The notes under the pieces: model-generated
The model's database searches: none
The model's input: the letters and a program-made list of their open reading frames with translations, nothing else
Told to the model about the DNA's origin: nothing
Shown: positions 13,738-28,100 of the stretch, one piece after another
Layout of the letters: each line of letters starts with the position of its first letter
Numbering within the stretch: position 1 is the stretch's first letter
Program-made: the position numbers and the translations under genes
Assembly (NCBI GenBank): GCA_947846985.1
Contig: CANTUZ010000026.1
Coordinates: 55,286,730 to 55,350,729 of the forward strand
Reading direction: 5' to 3'
DNA: 64,000 nucleotides
Origin: Fratercula arctica
Taxonomy: Eukaryota; Chordata; Aves; Charadriiformes; Alcidae

Positions 13738-16700
13738 GCTGCTAATCTGCCATCAAATCTGATTAAATCAAAATTATTTGTAATCTTACAAAGACACCAA
13801 GGAATAAAACTAGCTCCATAACATTTAGAAAGGTCATTCTTTTTTCCCCTATTAAAAATTCTAATAAAATTATAGCAGCTATGTTTTTCATCAAGGAAGT
13901 AGTTCAATTATTAACTTTATATAAATATATTCCTTGCTAGTTCAATAGATTAGAAAGAACAGGGATAACATAGTTAAAATGCAATTCAAAGGAAACTCGG
14001 GATAGACGGCTATTTATATGAGAAAGAAGAGAATAAATGAGGCTTAGAAATTATTCACAGCTAACCAACAAAATTTATGGGATCAGATCTTTTCAGAAAT
14101 TAAGTGAGAGCTGCTGGCACAGTGATTGAATTTGTCCAGTCTGAACAGACAGAAAAATTAATTCCAAATCTCTTAATCTCAGTATTAAATCTGGTCAAAA
14201 TGACCTTAAAAAGGAATCAGTGATACACTACACTGTGATCACTGCCAGCATTCACTGTCCTGCTGCAGTTCCCACATTCCAAGGCAGAAAATGCAATCAT
14301 TTTTTTGATTATTTTATTATTATTTGCTCCATTTTGTGGTTGGTATTCCATCTTCTGTGTGAGTTAATTAAATGAAATTTAGTAAATTAATTTTTTTTCA
14401 GCTTTCAAAAACTGTTGACAGTGAAGTAACAGTATGCACCCCTGTCAGGTGCATCAGAATGTGATCCATGTTTGACAACAAGCTGTTTCTTAAGGTCATC
14501 CAAAAACTTCTTTTGTTGCCATTCCTTTATGCAATGCCTGCATCTGCTGCTACTATACTGATCAAATGTTCATAATTTGGGTGTTATCTTTAAAGTACGG
14601 TACAGCTTTGCACATCCATAATCTTTCTTTCTCATGTCACTATGAGATTTTTCCTTCCTTCCAAAATAAGACAGGCAAGAAATCTTTCCACTTCCTCGCA
14701 GCTAGCTAGTGTTCTTGCTTCTTGTGCCCAAACAATAGTAATGATGTAATCCTCATTATTCCATATATGCTTTATTATCAAGGCTTTATGAAATTTAATC
14801 TAATGACTAAAATTGCAGTTGCCGAAAGGAAGCTGCTCAGATCATAAAAGGCAGCATCTCCAGAATTGCTGTTCTGTTGCTCCATGTCCCTCCTTTAAGC
14901 CCTTTGCTTCTTCATTCATATACTCTTTACAAAATCTCAGTCTTCAACAGCTGTTGAAATCTGAGAAATATCTAAAAAGGGAAGAATCTTATCTTTCTCT
15001 TCAATGCCTGGACCCTGTAAGTGCAGCACTCCATGAAATCTGTGAAATGTGAGGTATATGAAATTATGCGGAGCACATAATCCATCATTAAGTGAAACAA
15101 GGGCTAAAAAGGCTTTGACATTTTGAGGCTTGTCACAGGACTGATCATTTTGTCTTGCACAGAAACCATTCCATTTTCTTATTCCATTTACGATTGTCCT
15201 AAATAGCATTTGTCTTTCTTTTCTGTTAGGAGATGAAGAATGGAAGGGGAAAAATGGTTTCCGCTTTCCCACCATTGCTGTATCAGCCAAGCCTGGAGAC
15301 AGAAAAAACCAAAACCAACAACAATCTTCAGAAGCAGCACAAAGTAACCCCAAAACACTGGTAAGTATTACCCACAAAAGGTCTGGCTGTTCACACCAAT
15401 ATCAAACCCACAACTGAACATTCACCTGTGATATTGCACATAGATTTACAAGCAACATCTACTTCAGGTACAGTCTCAAAGAACGCTTCAAAAGTTGAAT
15501 ACTCTTTACTCAGGATTCATTTTGCATTGTAATTATATGTTACCTGGACATAAGTATAAATGGTTCCTACTCTCAATATCCACAGCTATAGCAGGCACAG
15601 CAGATTTTGAATTTCTTCAGATAAGAAATTAGTAGCTGCCATTTCTCCTTAGGTAAATACTTTAAATTAAATAGATTTTTTTTTAAAGAAAAAGTCTAAA
15701 TAGATGCATGTCTGTTGAGAAGCCCAGACCTCAAATTTCTTTCTTTTCCAGTCTGTTATTGTAGAGCTGGAACCGAGCTGTTTGTTACTTCTAACCTTAC
15801 TAAACTAATTCCATCTGTTTGCAAGGAAAATACTTTGATTTTTTGCTCCTGGATGAAAAACACTATTCTGTTTATAACAGAAGTGTGTAAACTGTCTGCA
15901 AGGCTCCTTCAGATCAGCTGGAGTGAGGTATTTAACTTCCCTTCCCTACAGCTCTGTCTTGTACGAACTTACAGCTGCTTTCATTCATAATTCATAAACC
16001 ATTGACCCCAGTTTTCCAAGCATAAGTATCTGCTGAAACAAAGTGTCACAGAGTTTTCAAAGACTGTGATTTTGCCATCCCATATACTGGTTAAAGTTAT
16101 GATGTAGGTTATGCCAATATCATCTCAAAATGATTTAAGTAACTTTGACTAATATCAATGAAGTTTCACCTTTCAGATCTCATTAGTATTTATATTCAAG
16201 ATACTTTTCGAATATCATCTATTTATTTTTATGAAGAGAAATCTTAGTGTAAACCTGTAAAAACAGACTAAATGTGACAGCATGGATTTTTGAAGTTTGT
16301 TTGGGATTTATTGTTACCGTTACTGGAATTCAAAATATATGTGTTATTTGACAACTACTACAACAAAAATAGAAGATCTTATGCTATACTGGGAAAATTT
16401 GCATTTATGATTTTATTAATTTTAGAAAACAGCTTTGTCTGTTATTTTCGTAATTCCAATTGACAAATTTTATACAAACAACAGTGGGGAATCATGAGGT
16501 AAGAACTGAGATTAAATATTTGGACATATCTCTCTAAGTAAAACCAATTAGCCTTGATGTCATTTTGCTCTTCTGTCACATATGAAATGCTGGCCAGCAT
16601 AATGGATGTCATTCCCATGTGAGCCATTACACTGACATAAATACAGAGGCGAAAGTCTCTTTATTCTGAAGAGATTAACAACGCTATATCATGGTTCTGC

Positions 16701-17503
16701 TTGCTTTGAATCTTTGCAGGCCATAGACTTTAATCAGAAGGGTTTGTCTGAAAATTGCAGATACTTTAAGACATGTAGCTGAATGACAAAAAAACCCTAT
16801 CAATCTTTAAGATTGCTACTATAATATACAAAAAGATTGCATAAATGTAGCCTTCAGTGCCAACAAGTAGATGTCTTGACTGAATAAATGTGTCAAGTTT
16901 GTACACTGGCTTTCAGCTTGATCAATTCAAAATGGCTCCTAACTGGTACAAAAGTACACATAAATGAGATTACTTTAATTGGCAGTCTGAATACCAACTA
17001 CAGCATTACTAAGCACTCCTTCATTTCAGAGTTCATTCTTAGGCAGAAGAAAAAATACTTTGTTTACTAATATATTCAGCCATTTGAGACATTTATATAT
17101 TATTCTAGGAAAAGCATCAATTTTAGCTCAAGTTTCAAACTGGATATAAAGAAGAGGTAATAGATACTCTATGCGCTTTTATCGTAAGATCAATCACCTA
17201 AACTGAAAAAAATATCTGTAACTAAACCAAACACCTTTAGAAAACTTTGAAAAATTACCAGATAAACCAGCCTAGCTGGATGGGTTTGTACACGTATTTT
17301 CCTGTCACCACTACAGCCATCAGACTATAAGCAACAGGACAAAGTTTTGATATGACAGTTACTGACTGAATTAATTGAGATGCTTGCTTTTCCACTTGCA
17401 TGCTCTCTTGTGTTAAGAAGAGCCAAATACAGTGTGCCATTTGACACCTAGAAGAGTTGTGCTTTGGTACAAATATAAGCTACCATGCCAAATAATAAAT
17501 AAA
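13738..17503. other. AT-rich intergenic sequence
   Basis: No gene recognised. The longest frame, 146 codons on the minus strand (15377-14937), has a hydrophobic start but no domain and looks random. The boundary with the CR1 at 13737 is sharp: composition drops to AT-rich at once. Confidence 0.55.
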
Positions 17504-17947
17504 CAGAATCACAGAACAGAATCATAGAACCATTTAGGTTGCAAAAGACCCTTCAGATCATCGAGTCCAACCATCAGCCTAACACTGCCAAGTCCGCCAC
17601 TAAACCATGGCCTGAAGTGCCACATCTACACATCTTTTAAATATGTCCAGGGATGGTAACTCAACCACTTCCCTGGGCAGTCTAATTCAGTGCTTGACAA
17701 CACTTTCAGTGAAGAATTTTTTCCTAAAATCCAATATAAATCTTCCCCAGTGCAAACTGCAGCCATTTCCTCTTTCCTGTGACTTGTTACTTGGGAGAAG
17801 AGACTGACCCCCACCTCACAACAACCTCCTTTCAGGTAGCTGTAGAGAGCGATAAGGTCTCCCCTCAGCCTCCTTTTCTCCAGGCTAAACAACCCCAGTT
17901 CCCTCAGCCATTCCTCATAAGACTTGTGCTCTAGACCTCTCACTAGC
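17504..17947 (-). mobile_element. CR1 3'-end copy (5'-truncated)
   Basis: Minus-strand CR1 with the typical 3' tail (CAGAATCATAGAACC as read on +) at 17504. It continues through the conserved 3' segment and the C-terminal ORF2 residues ([20 protein letters not shown], 17943-17626), and is cut off at about 17947. A classic short 5'-truncated CR1. Confidence 0.92.
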
Positions 17948-20900
17948 TAGGATCACCATACGAGTACATGTGACCAGTACTTTGCTGTGAATTGTTATTT
18001 TCAAGGCCACGCTACCTGACAAAATATTAAAAACTTGGCCAGTCTGAAGGATCTGGGTAAGGATAATCACCATATTCTAGGAAAGCCCCCTTCCCCTCCG
18101 GATTACAAGTTTAATCAGAAAGTATTAGGAGACCCCCTTGAATTTCATCTCTTTTATGGTGGCAATCACAAGGCAGTAACAAATAAATATTTCATCACAG
18201 CCACCCACTATCAGTGCAACTGTAACCCAAAGCACTATATGCCCTTGTTTACCAGCACCATAAATAACTGATCACAGCACTCTAGGGAAGGTGGACGGTT
18301 GTTTTCAGGATATATCTTCAAAGAACAGATTACAGACAATCATATGTGCATTTATCTTTATTAATTATTCATTAATAATTATTCATTTTTATGTACCCTG
18401 TCAGTTCTGCCAGCAAAGCACTATGGTTTTGAAGACAACCTCACTGCAATTAAGCTGTCAGCAAACTAAAAGCTTACACTCTGTCTTTTAAGAAACAGAC
18501 ACATCATGCATTTTTTTTTAGAACCTAGATATCTCCTAAATCTAAGTGTTCTACCCTACCAGAGTTTCATCTTAACGTATAAGATGCACAAAGCTGAATT
18601 AGGAATGTGTTCAATAATACATATACTTTTCTGAGACTTAATAAAATAAATACCAACATACATGTATGTATGCACACAATAATAACTAGTCATAAAAAAT
18701 TCACGTATTATGGAAATCTGAAAGAGACAAGCAAAAGAATTACTAGAACTTGACATGATAGTAACAGTCCAAAACTACCTTACTGCAGAGAATTGACTGT
18801 CTTTTCAGGTATCATTGAGAAGGACTGAAAAGCAGCAATGTGGAAAGGCAGATTAAAATATCTATGTCTTCTGACCTTTCTGACATTTGTCAGACCTCCT
18901 ACAAGCTGATTTTGCATTTAAATATGAGGAAAATAAATCCTCCAACAAACAAATGTGTGCAAACACAGAGTATTCTACTGGGTTAGCAAATGCAGTAGCT
19001 TATGGATGGTGCTGGTACGAATCTGATCAGGCACAACAAAGAAGGTATACATAGCTGTGAATATAAGCAGACAAAAGGAAAGTATAGAGTAACAAAACAG
19101 TAATAGGAATATATTAGGTTGCCTTAGCTGTTTATGAAAACACAGCGTAATAACGGTAAGTCAAGATAAAGCTTTCATGAAAAGTCTGCAGTACAATCTA
19201 AATATCGATCAAAGCAGTGCAGCTCGTATATTAGAGACAGTGGAGTCCATACCATCCAGGTCTTTATCAATCTTACTGATATTGTTGAGTCTTGTTTCCA
19301 GTATACACTAAGCATGGGTGGTAGATGTGTAACAAGCAGCACAGCACCACAACACACCAGAAGAGGAAGCATGTCATCTCTGCACAGTCCCTTCAGGAAG
19401 CATTCCCATGCTAACCCTGGAATCACATGAAACGTTAACCACCCAGCCTGAGTGTGAAAACCTGCATGGAGGAAGATAATTAGAAAGCAGCAACACCCTA
19501 CTGTCCTGCAATTTCATTAGTGAATTAAGTGGTAGGAATCTATCATACAGTTGTGTGCTTCGAGCCTCTTCTTCTACAATGAAGTTGAATAATGTATGTT
19601 GGTTTCTCTTTTTGTGATTATGCCACAAACTAAAATAAATTAGATCCATCACTCTATCAAACTATCCTGAAACAGACAGTGGGGAAGACCTTTCGCTATC
19701 CTTACTTTTGTGTATTATCATACATGAAACACCACATTAGACTAAGCAGATCCACTTAGCATGGCCATTCATTGACACACTAATTCTACCTCAATTCTCA
19801 CATCTTTGCTGAAAACCAAGTCTCTGTACGTTTGTACAGAGGAGTTCATTCCCTAGAATGTACTTCTCCAGTTTTATTCAAGTGTACCACTATTTCAACC
19901 ATTTCCAGATAAACTTACCTTCACTTCAAACATGGAGTAACACAGTAACGCAGAAACCATGTAAGACAAAGCCTGGGCATAAAGCATAAAGGCCTTCATT
20001 TATAAACCAAAATAATCAAGTTTTGAAGAAAGAGAAGAAGCTGTCACTTAAAATGCTCTCTTCATTACTACACTGCAGTATAACTGGTCTAAAAGGAAAT
20101 ATAATAAATTTGCAATTAGTTGATTTTTTTTCTACAGTATTAACAAAGAATTTTACTTCTGTTAGTAGCAAAAGATGCTTAGGAATAGCAGTACTTACAG
20201 AATAACAGTTGTTTAGTGCATTTTCAGATATACTTATTAAAGAAGAATTTATGCTAGCACAGAAAATTCTGTATATCTACTCTTGCCAGACCTTGACAGG
20301 TCGAGAGTCCTACTGCACAACCTCACCTCTTTACAAATACATAACAAGGAAACTGAAGCAGTGTGTCACTGCCCTAATTCAGTAATTCAAGCCAATTCTG
20401 TAGTAGTAAATGAATTTAAAAACGTTTCTAGATTTTGAAACAAGGACAAAAAGAAAGGTCTCCACTCAAAATAGTTAATCAACAAAATAAGAGGAAACCC
20501 TGATTCAACAACAGGGCTAAGAAAAAGGAATAAAAAGAACAGTCCAGAGACAGAGGACTTGCATGGGTTGGAATCCAAGGTTCTATGCTACCCTAAAAGG
20601 TTAGAGGCTGTGAGAATGTAAGAGAGGAAAGGAAATAAGAAGTCATAGGGAATCGCTGGGAATATTAAAAACATATGGACCTAGTGTATTGTGACTACTT
20701 AGCTTGTTTTCTAATGCAGTTATAGCTAGTTTTGTTCTTATCTGAAATTTGTGAAGTGGTCTATCTATGAGATTTTCTACCAGGACTCTATAAACCCATA
20801 AGGGTGCTAACCGTATACTTTTACAGAAGAACCATTTAATTTTTTTCATCTGAAAGAGAAAATAATTTTACCAAAATAAAGCTCCACTGCTTTATTTTGC

Positions 20901-21804
20901 TTCTGAAGCTTCATTATGCTTCTGAAGAATTAGCATGCTAGGACTTTGAATTTCCTACTAAATATCACTGACGTGTGAAACGGTAAGATTCTAATCTTGT
21001 TTCACCTGAAAATGTTATTGCAATTTTGACTGCTGCTAACAAAGCTTTCATAATAAAGATTTAAAATCCAAATTGTTTCTAAATCATACACGTGTGTTGA
21101 AATTTATTTTGACTGAAAAGAAAATGTTCAATTCATAGATTTTTTACCAGTTGCTAAAAGAAAAGAAAACAACCTTAGAACTCACTTTTCTTAAAGCAAT
21201 TAAACAAAAGGAAGACAAAATTATTTTCCACGCAGAATAAAGTTAAATATATGTTTTGGAAGGAAATCATTTAGTACAGTGTGTGATTATTCCATAGTAA
21301 ATTATTTTGCAGAAAGATGATACTGTATACACAAAATATACAGAAAATATAGCTTCTATTATAACCTGATGGTGAGGTTAGAAAATAAGGTTAAGAAGGT
21401 AACTTTATGGCTAATTATGAGAATTCCGTGCTTCTAAAAACAAGAATACTGCTACTAGAGGGGAAAAAACAGGTATTATACCATGTTATACATCCATTTC
21501 AAATCCATAAAGAGGTTGGGGGTTTTTCTAAAGAAAAAATTGAATACCTCCTCTGCTACAGAAAATGTAAGTATTCCTTTTCATAATAAACATATGTATA
21601 TATGTTTATGTATGTGGTCATATGTACAAACACCTATATATATGTGCAAAAATAATTTTTCACACAGCAACTGTCTCCTAGAATCTCACTGATTAGTTCC
21701 ACGTTCTACCCTGAGAACAATTAGGAATTAAAAGTTTTTTGCCTTCCAGTATATGTCATCTTTGGAATTTAAATACTTTCATTTGTTAATGATGCTACTT
21801 AAAG
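17948..21804. other. AT-rich intergenic sequence
   Basis: No coding signal recognised between two CR1 3' ends. Short frames at 19175-19652 (minus) and elsewhere have no known motif. Confidence 0.55.
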
Positions 21805-22125
21805 AGGGTTTATAAGAAAGATGGGGATAAACTTTTTAGTAGGGCCTGTTGCAATAGGACAAAGGGTAATGGCTTTAAACTAAAAGAGGACAGATTCAGA
21901 CTAGATATAAGAAAGAAATTGTTTACAATGAGGGTGGTGAAACACTGGCACAGGTTGCCCGGAGAGGTGGTAGCTGCCCCATCCCTGGCAACATTCGAGG
22001 TCAGGTTGGACGGGGCTCTGAGCAACCTCATCTAGTTGAAGATGTCCCTGCTCATTGCAGGTGGGGCTAGACTAGATGACCTTTAAAGGTCCCTTCCAAC
22101 CCAAACTATTCTATGATTCTATGAC
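21805..22125 (+). mobile_element. CR1 3'-end copy (5'-truncated)
   Basis: Plus-strand CR1: GGACAGATTCAGACTAGATA, then the conserved one-line block (GAAACACTGGCACAGGTTGC), and the terminal CTATTCTATGATTCTATGAC at about 22106-22125. About 320 bp of the 3' end. Confidence 0.92.
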
Positions 22126-25100
22126 ATTTTAAACTTCAGAACAGTTAGCTTATGATGGGGATACCTGTAATAGCTGAAGAGAGAGGAGAATGAAAATATC
22201 CTGGGCATAACTGGGAACATAACTGCATCCTAGGAAGGGACTGAGGGGGTGGGTGGGGGCAGGGGTAATGAGAAGATAGAAACGTAAGAAATCAAGGTAA
22301 ATCCACAGCTTGATAAACAAAGAGGGCTGGTCAAGACAAACTAGAACACAGAAATAACAACAACTAACTAAGCCAATGCAGTCAGATCCTTACACAAAAA
22401 GCTAAGAGAATACGCGTCCCACTAAGCACATTTTTGTCCTCCTCTAGAATTCAAATTCTAGGTTCAAATTAAACCCGTTGGGGAAAGTACTATCTATTTC
22501 TGGTATTTGTCAATATAAAAGATGAGAACACATCAGCCCAACTGGCAGAAGTCTGCTGCACTGATAAAATACCTGTAGATCCTAAATCTCAACAATTCCT
22601 TTAAACTTTTAAACAAGTTGGATCTAGCTGCAGTAGCACACCTGGGAAGGAAGGCTTCTTGTCAGCAGTAGCCTCCTGGTTAAGAATATGATTTGTCTAA
22701 GGAACACATATGTAATTTTGGCCCAGTATTAGTTCTCTGACCATTCTTAGACCCTTCAATTGATCTCATCATCAAATGAGAATGAAAGACATGGTTAACA
22801 CAAGTTTAAAAAATGTTGGAACAACAATGTATTTGTTCAAACACGTAACTGTCCAAATCCCACTTCAGCTTGCCCGTACTCCAGTTTGCAGAGGAAAGTC
22901 AGGTGGAACAGTCAGTTTACTACAATGCTACTCTTCCTAAGTTGTAACTTCATCAGTGCCTTATTTTTCCCCTGCTTGCCAAGATCTTTGTACTAGTTGT
23001 GCATGCATTCTGCCTATTCAGCAGAATGTGGAATGACAGACTGACTTATCCTGTATAAGAGAAGTATGCTTGTTTGTTCTGAATGCACATTATAGCAGGC
23101 AAGTCATTCAACTTGGAAGTTGAATTTTTCATGAACATCTTAAAAAATAATAATAAAAAAATAATTATAGGAAGCTTTCATAATAGTTGCTACAATTAAT
23201 CTAACCACAACTTTTGATTTCCACCTCCCTTCTTTTCAGCTTTCATTTATAGCCATTCTTTTGTACTTGGAGAATGGGAGGGGGACAATAAAACTAAAAT
23301 CATAGGGAAGGGTGGAAGATAAATCACTGCTGCTTAAGATATGTTTGTATTAATAAGCTTGCAGCTGTATCTATTTTCAGATTAGAGTTTGCTTCAAAAG
23401 AGCAAACAAGGATGAGGAAATGAAGCTGAATTGTTTGCAATTTCTACTTTTTCTAGAAATCTTAAGGGAACGTAATAAGATTAAAGCAGGTTTAATTCCT
23501 ATGTTTCCCAGATAAAATGGAAATCCTATCTCTAAGAGAATTTGTATTTTGTTTCTAAGACTTTGCTTTAGACAAATTGTTTCAGAAAACGGAAAAATAA
23601 AGACTGGCCATTTTAATGTTAGCAAAGGGCTTTCACAAAATTACTGAATACCCTGATCCACAGAAGCCCAGAGCTGAAAAAGATATTGTAGTGCTTTGTA
23701 TACTTTAGGAGACCACAATCACTTTACCTCTCCTGCTACAGCCAGAACTCCAGATGGCTCTCCAAACATTAGAAAAAGCTTTTCTGAAATCAATTCTAAT
23801 AGCTTTGAATATAATTATAATCAGATTTTGTTAAAAAACTCTTTGTATGTACTTTGCACACTATGGCTATGGGGCATGTATAATTGAACATTATATAATA
23901 AAGAAAAAACACGTTAGTTTTTTGTCCTAGTTGCTACACGCCATGACCTACTTCTCATTGTATATTGCCAATTTCACAAAAGCAGCTCCAAAGAGTAGTA
24001 AAGACTTTTTTCGTAATAATAATCTTTAAACAAAGCGTTAATGCTTTAGCTGTTCAGAATGTTACAGATCTATGCCCCTTTCCCGAACAAAGGTAACAAG
24101 GGCACAAGAAGTAATTTCTTCTCCTGTCTTCTGCTTTCCTTGAAGAACACATACATATATGTTACCTATAACTGAAGCGGGAAATAGTCACCAAACTTCA
24201 GAAAGCATTGGGAACAGCCCAAGAACACCAAGCAAAATCACCAAGCCTATGCCCAATTTCCAACCTCAAATACCACATAAAATACACGATGAGGTATCAT
24301 GGAAATTAAATACATAGCACAATGAAAGAACACTTAATGTTACAGCTAAATACCATCTCTATTATAAAATAGAAGATTATACGTCAAATTAGGACAGTAA
24401 CAGAGCCAACAAGTACTGGTTTTAAGGAGCGAATTTAAGCTTATACTATTCAACATCTGTATAAGTGAATAACCAATCCATTTCACAGAGACATTTTTAT
24501 GTCTGTATGGACAATTTATGCCTTATTGTCCAACTCATTAATTCCATGCAAACAGTTCACCACAGCACTCACCAAGTTCTGATTTCACATCACCTGAACT
24601 AAAACATCCGTTAACCTCATCCATCTCCAGAGTCACAAAACCAGTGAAAATTTAGTAAAATTTTGAACGAAAGCTCCATCTAGTCCAACAATTGCTGGGA
24701 ACAGCTATACCTGAGAGTGACACACTAACATATACATTTTTCTTTAGAGAAGAGCACCACAAGACTAAGTACAAGGCTACTGTAAAGGAAGTAGATAAAT
24801 TTTAAATAGTTAGAAATATTAGTACACACAAAGAAGCAATACACTATGTTGACTGAAAAGTTCCTGATACATCAGAAATTACTTGAGGCAATTTATCTAA
24901 CATAAACATTATGCTTGTCTGAATACCCAGGCTGGACAGACACCAACGGAGCAGTTGCAATTAAAAGAGGGTCTGTGCATCCACCAAAAGTTGCACCATA
25001 GCAGCTGAAGACACATTCAACCTGGAGACATTTTAGTCATTTCCAAACAAAGGTTGACAAAATAAAGAAATCTCATGCAGAAATAAGAGTATTCTGATGG

Positions 25101-28100
25101 TACAGTGATAGCCGAAGAGAGGAAACAGACCAGAATCAACTGGTCTGTGCGCTCTCGAACACGCTTCATGAACACAGAAGACTCCAGGCTACAGATCAGG
25201 CTGTAGCCCAGGCTCAGCCTTAGAAAGAAACATAGCTATGGTGGAAAGACAGAAGGTGGCTTCCTGTTTCTTCTTTCAGTCCTTCTTGTGTAATGCCTTA
25301 CTCCTGCACAGATCCTAATTTTGTATCATCACACATTTTCTACAAGTCATTAATAGCAATGCAATCAATCCAAGGCCAGCTTCTTTGCAACAGAGTACAA
25401 ACACCCATCCCCTAACCTGATACTTCTCCTTTGCTATTTGCCCTTTCGCCATTTATTTGCCAACCTATTAATTACTCTCACAAGAGATCTTTTCCAGTTG
25501 AGGGACTGATCACCCTTGTGCCACTGTACCACTTGCATTTCTCAAGAGCAGATGCATTACAAATAGAAGAACCTCCTCTATCTAGAAATAAGAAGCCTGA
25601 ATGAAGAATGTAAAATCTTGGTTGGTCGTTTCAAGGCAGATAATGCACATTATTTCAAATTGTATTGAAGCAACTGGACATAGTTAGGGATTTTTCTTCA
25701 AAAACTTCTTCAGGAAAAAAACCCAACAACTTCCATATTGTCAAATTCACATTAATAAATCTCTTATAATCATTCCTTTTATTTCTGTATCTATAATATG
25801 GTACCAATGTTTACTATTCTGTAGTTCATATGATACTACTTCTCACCTAAATGCAAAGATCCATTAAGTTTTTAATAAATCTCTAAAGTGTCAATTTCTT
25901 CAGAACACTGGAACACTATAACACCAAAACCAGCACATCAGTGTTTTGAGTTTTAGTGCTTTCATTGTTATTTGCATTTGAAAACTATCATTAACCCATT
26001 CCTGGAAGCTGAGGCAGAATATTCATTCCTCAATTTGAGAGATTAAAGGTAATCTAGATCCTCACTGAATGCAGTCTAATTTTTTCCATACTCTTTTTAA
26101 AACTGAATGGCTGAAAACCACTTCGCTTTCATTCCTACTACACTACATTTGGCAACTACTGCTTTACCCCTACATTTGAATTCTTGCATTGCTGACTGGC
26201 CTTTTCCTTCTTGCATCCACTTTCCCACATTTGACCTTTTGGAAGTTGGTACTCTCACAGACATAACGCAGTCCTTCTTTCAAGTTACCTTACTGAGAAC
26301 AAAAAAATTTCCATGTTCAATTTTAAATCTCTCTTTCATTTGAGTATCTGGGCTTCTCAGTGTAGCTGTATTTCTAAATTCTTAATTTTTCAATGTTTCC
26401 CATTTTTGAAATCAAGAGCATTTAAGTCAAAACAAATCAACACAGGACTATAGGATCTAAATGTATTCTGCTTTTTTTGTAATGTCCTCCTTAATCCCCA
26501 AAATAAGGCTAGTCGTGGAGAAGAAATTAATTAATGAAGATACTGGTGAAATGTCAATGTCTATGCTCTAGTACTACCAACAGCATTTTTTCCCAATAAT
26601 CCCAATCTAGAAAACTAAAATGTCTGATATTGCTAGAGTGAACAGTGCTATTTTTTAACCTTTAATACTGTTAGGGAGACTTAGTTTCCAAAAATTACCT
26701 CATCAGACCTTACTTACTGTCCCTTCCAGACTCCACTGAACCCAAAGTACCATACCACACATTTTAACTTTACTTCTGTTTTCCTCAAACACCATCTTAC
26801 ATTTCTGCAATTATTTCTGTTAGTTAACCTATAAAACTGGGGTTCAAGCTGTTCAAGTTCCTCAGTCTTGTTATTAGATTTCCCGCATTACCACACCAAT
26901 ATTTCAGTATTGGCCTGTTGACCACAACTGATCAACAATAAAATCCATTCTTTAGTGGAATTACTTATGTAGTTACAACTATTATCAATATTTTTAACTT
27001 CCTTTCCCCTTGCTATTTCTCTGATTACTCTTTTATTACTGTATCATATGCCATTTTCTCTTTTCCCTTATTTTTCTCAAGTGCTCAAGTTAAAAGATGT
27101 CATGTCTTCTTCCAAAGTTTAATCACTTCTTTGTTTACTGTCTTTCCAATCTCAATTCCTAGATGAGAGTATTTCAATGGAATACAGCTATCAAGAATAG
27201 TTCTTTTTTTCTGTGAATGCCACTCAGTAGCCAAGCATCCTAAAATCGTTCTCTTGAAATGCATTTCCCTTATTATTTTTTTTAAGGGGATTAAATAATT
27301 CCACCCATATAACTGCAGACCCCTTACTACTCTAAGGAGATCTTTCCTAATCTTGGGAAATTGCACATTAAAGCAGAAAACTCATTTGTCGCAAGCACCA
27401 GTTTGAGTGAAAAATACATGCATGACTAGTGACATATTGATACTACCTTACCCTACCCCCTACACACATAAACACATACACACTCTTACACATTTTTCTT
27501 TCTTAAATGAAGTATTGCCAGGATAAGGAGAATTCCCTTCTAAAGATGGGAAGTTTTGACTTGGAAGTATTTCAAGACAGAGACACTTGATTTCTGTCAT
27601 ATGCAATTATTACCGTTCTCAGTACGAGGCAAATTTTTCAGTTAATGAAAGGAAAGCCAATGATAAAAGACAAACACAACCTCCACACTCTTCAGGTTTT
27701 ACCTTTTTGAAATTAGTAAATATTAGTTGATATACAGAAATTATTCTACCGAGTGTTAAATTTAGTATAAGCCTCCCCAAAACATTTTTTTTTAATATAG
27801 CTTTCAAATTGCTTTCAGCAAAGCATTAAGGATAATACAATTTCATTACTTTAAAATTAGTCAAGGTGATTCTCAAGACATTCTGTATTGTTCCTATGTA
27901 CAAATTGAAAAGCAGGAACTTCAAGTCTCATATTGAAATACATAATTACAGGATGAAATCATACTTAGTCATAATGTTTGGGGGTTATCAGAATTCAAAT
28001 ATATTTTTAAAGCCATTTTTTACATCATATAAAATATACTGCTTTATTACAATATATGACAATCCATATTAGAAAAAAATTCAGGATCTTAATTCCCTAC

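Noticed and set aside
14937..15377. 146-aa minus-strand ORF with a hydrophobic N-terminus
   Set aside because: No family resemblance, and the composition is like that of surrounding chance frames.
27100..27366. 88-aa minus-strand ORF considered as a retroelement piece
   Set aside because: I could not match it to any CR1 or retroviral block; probably chance or too diverged to call.
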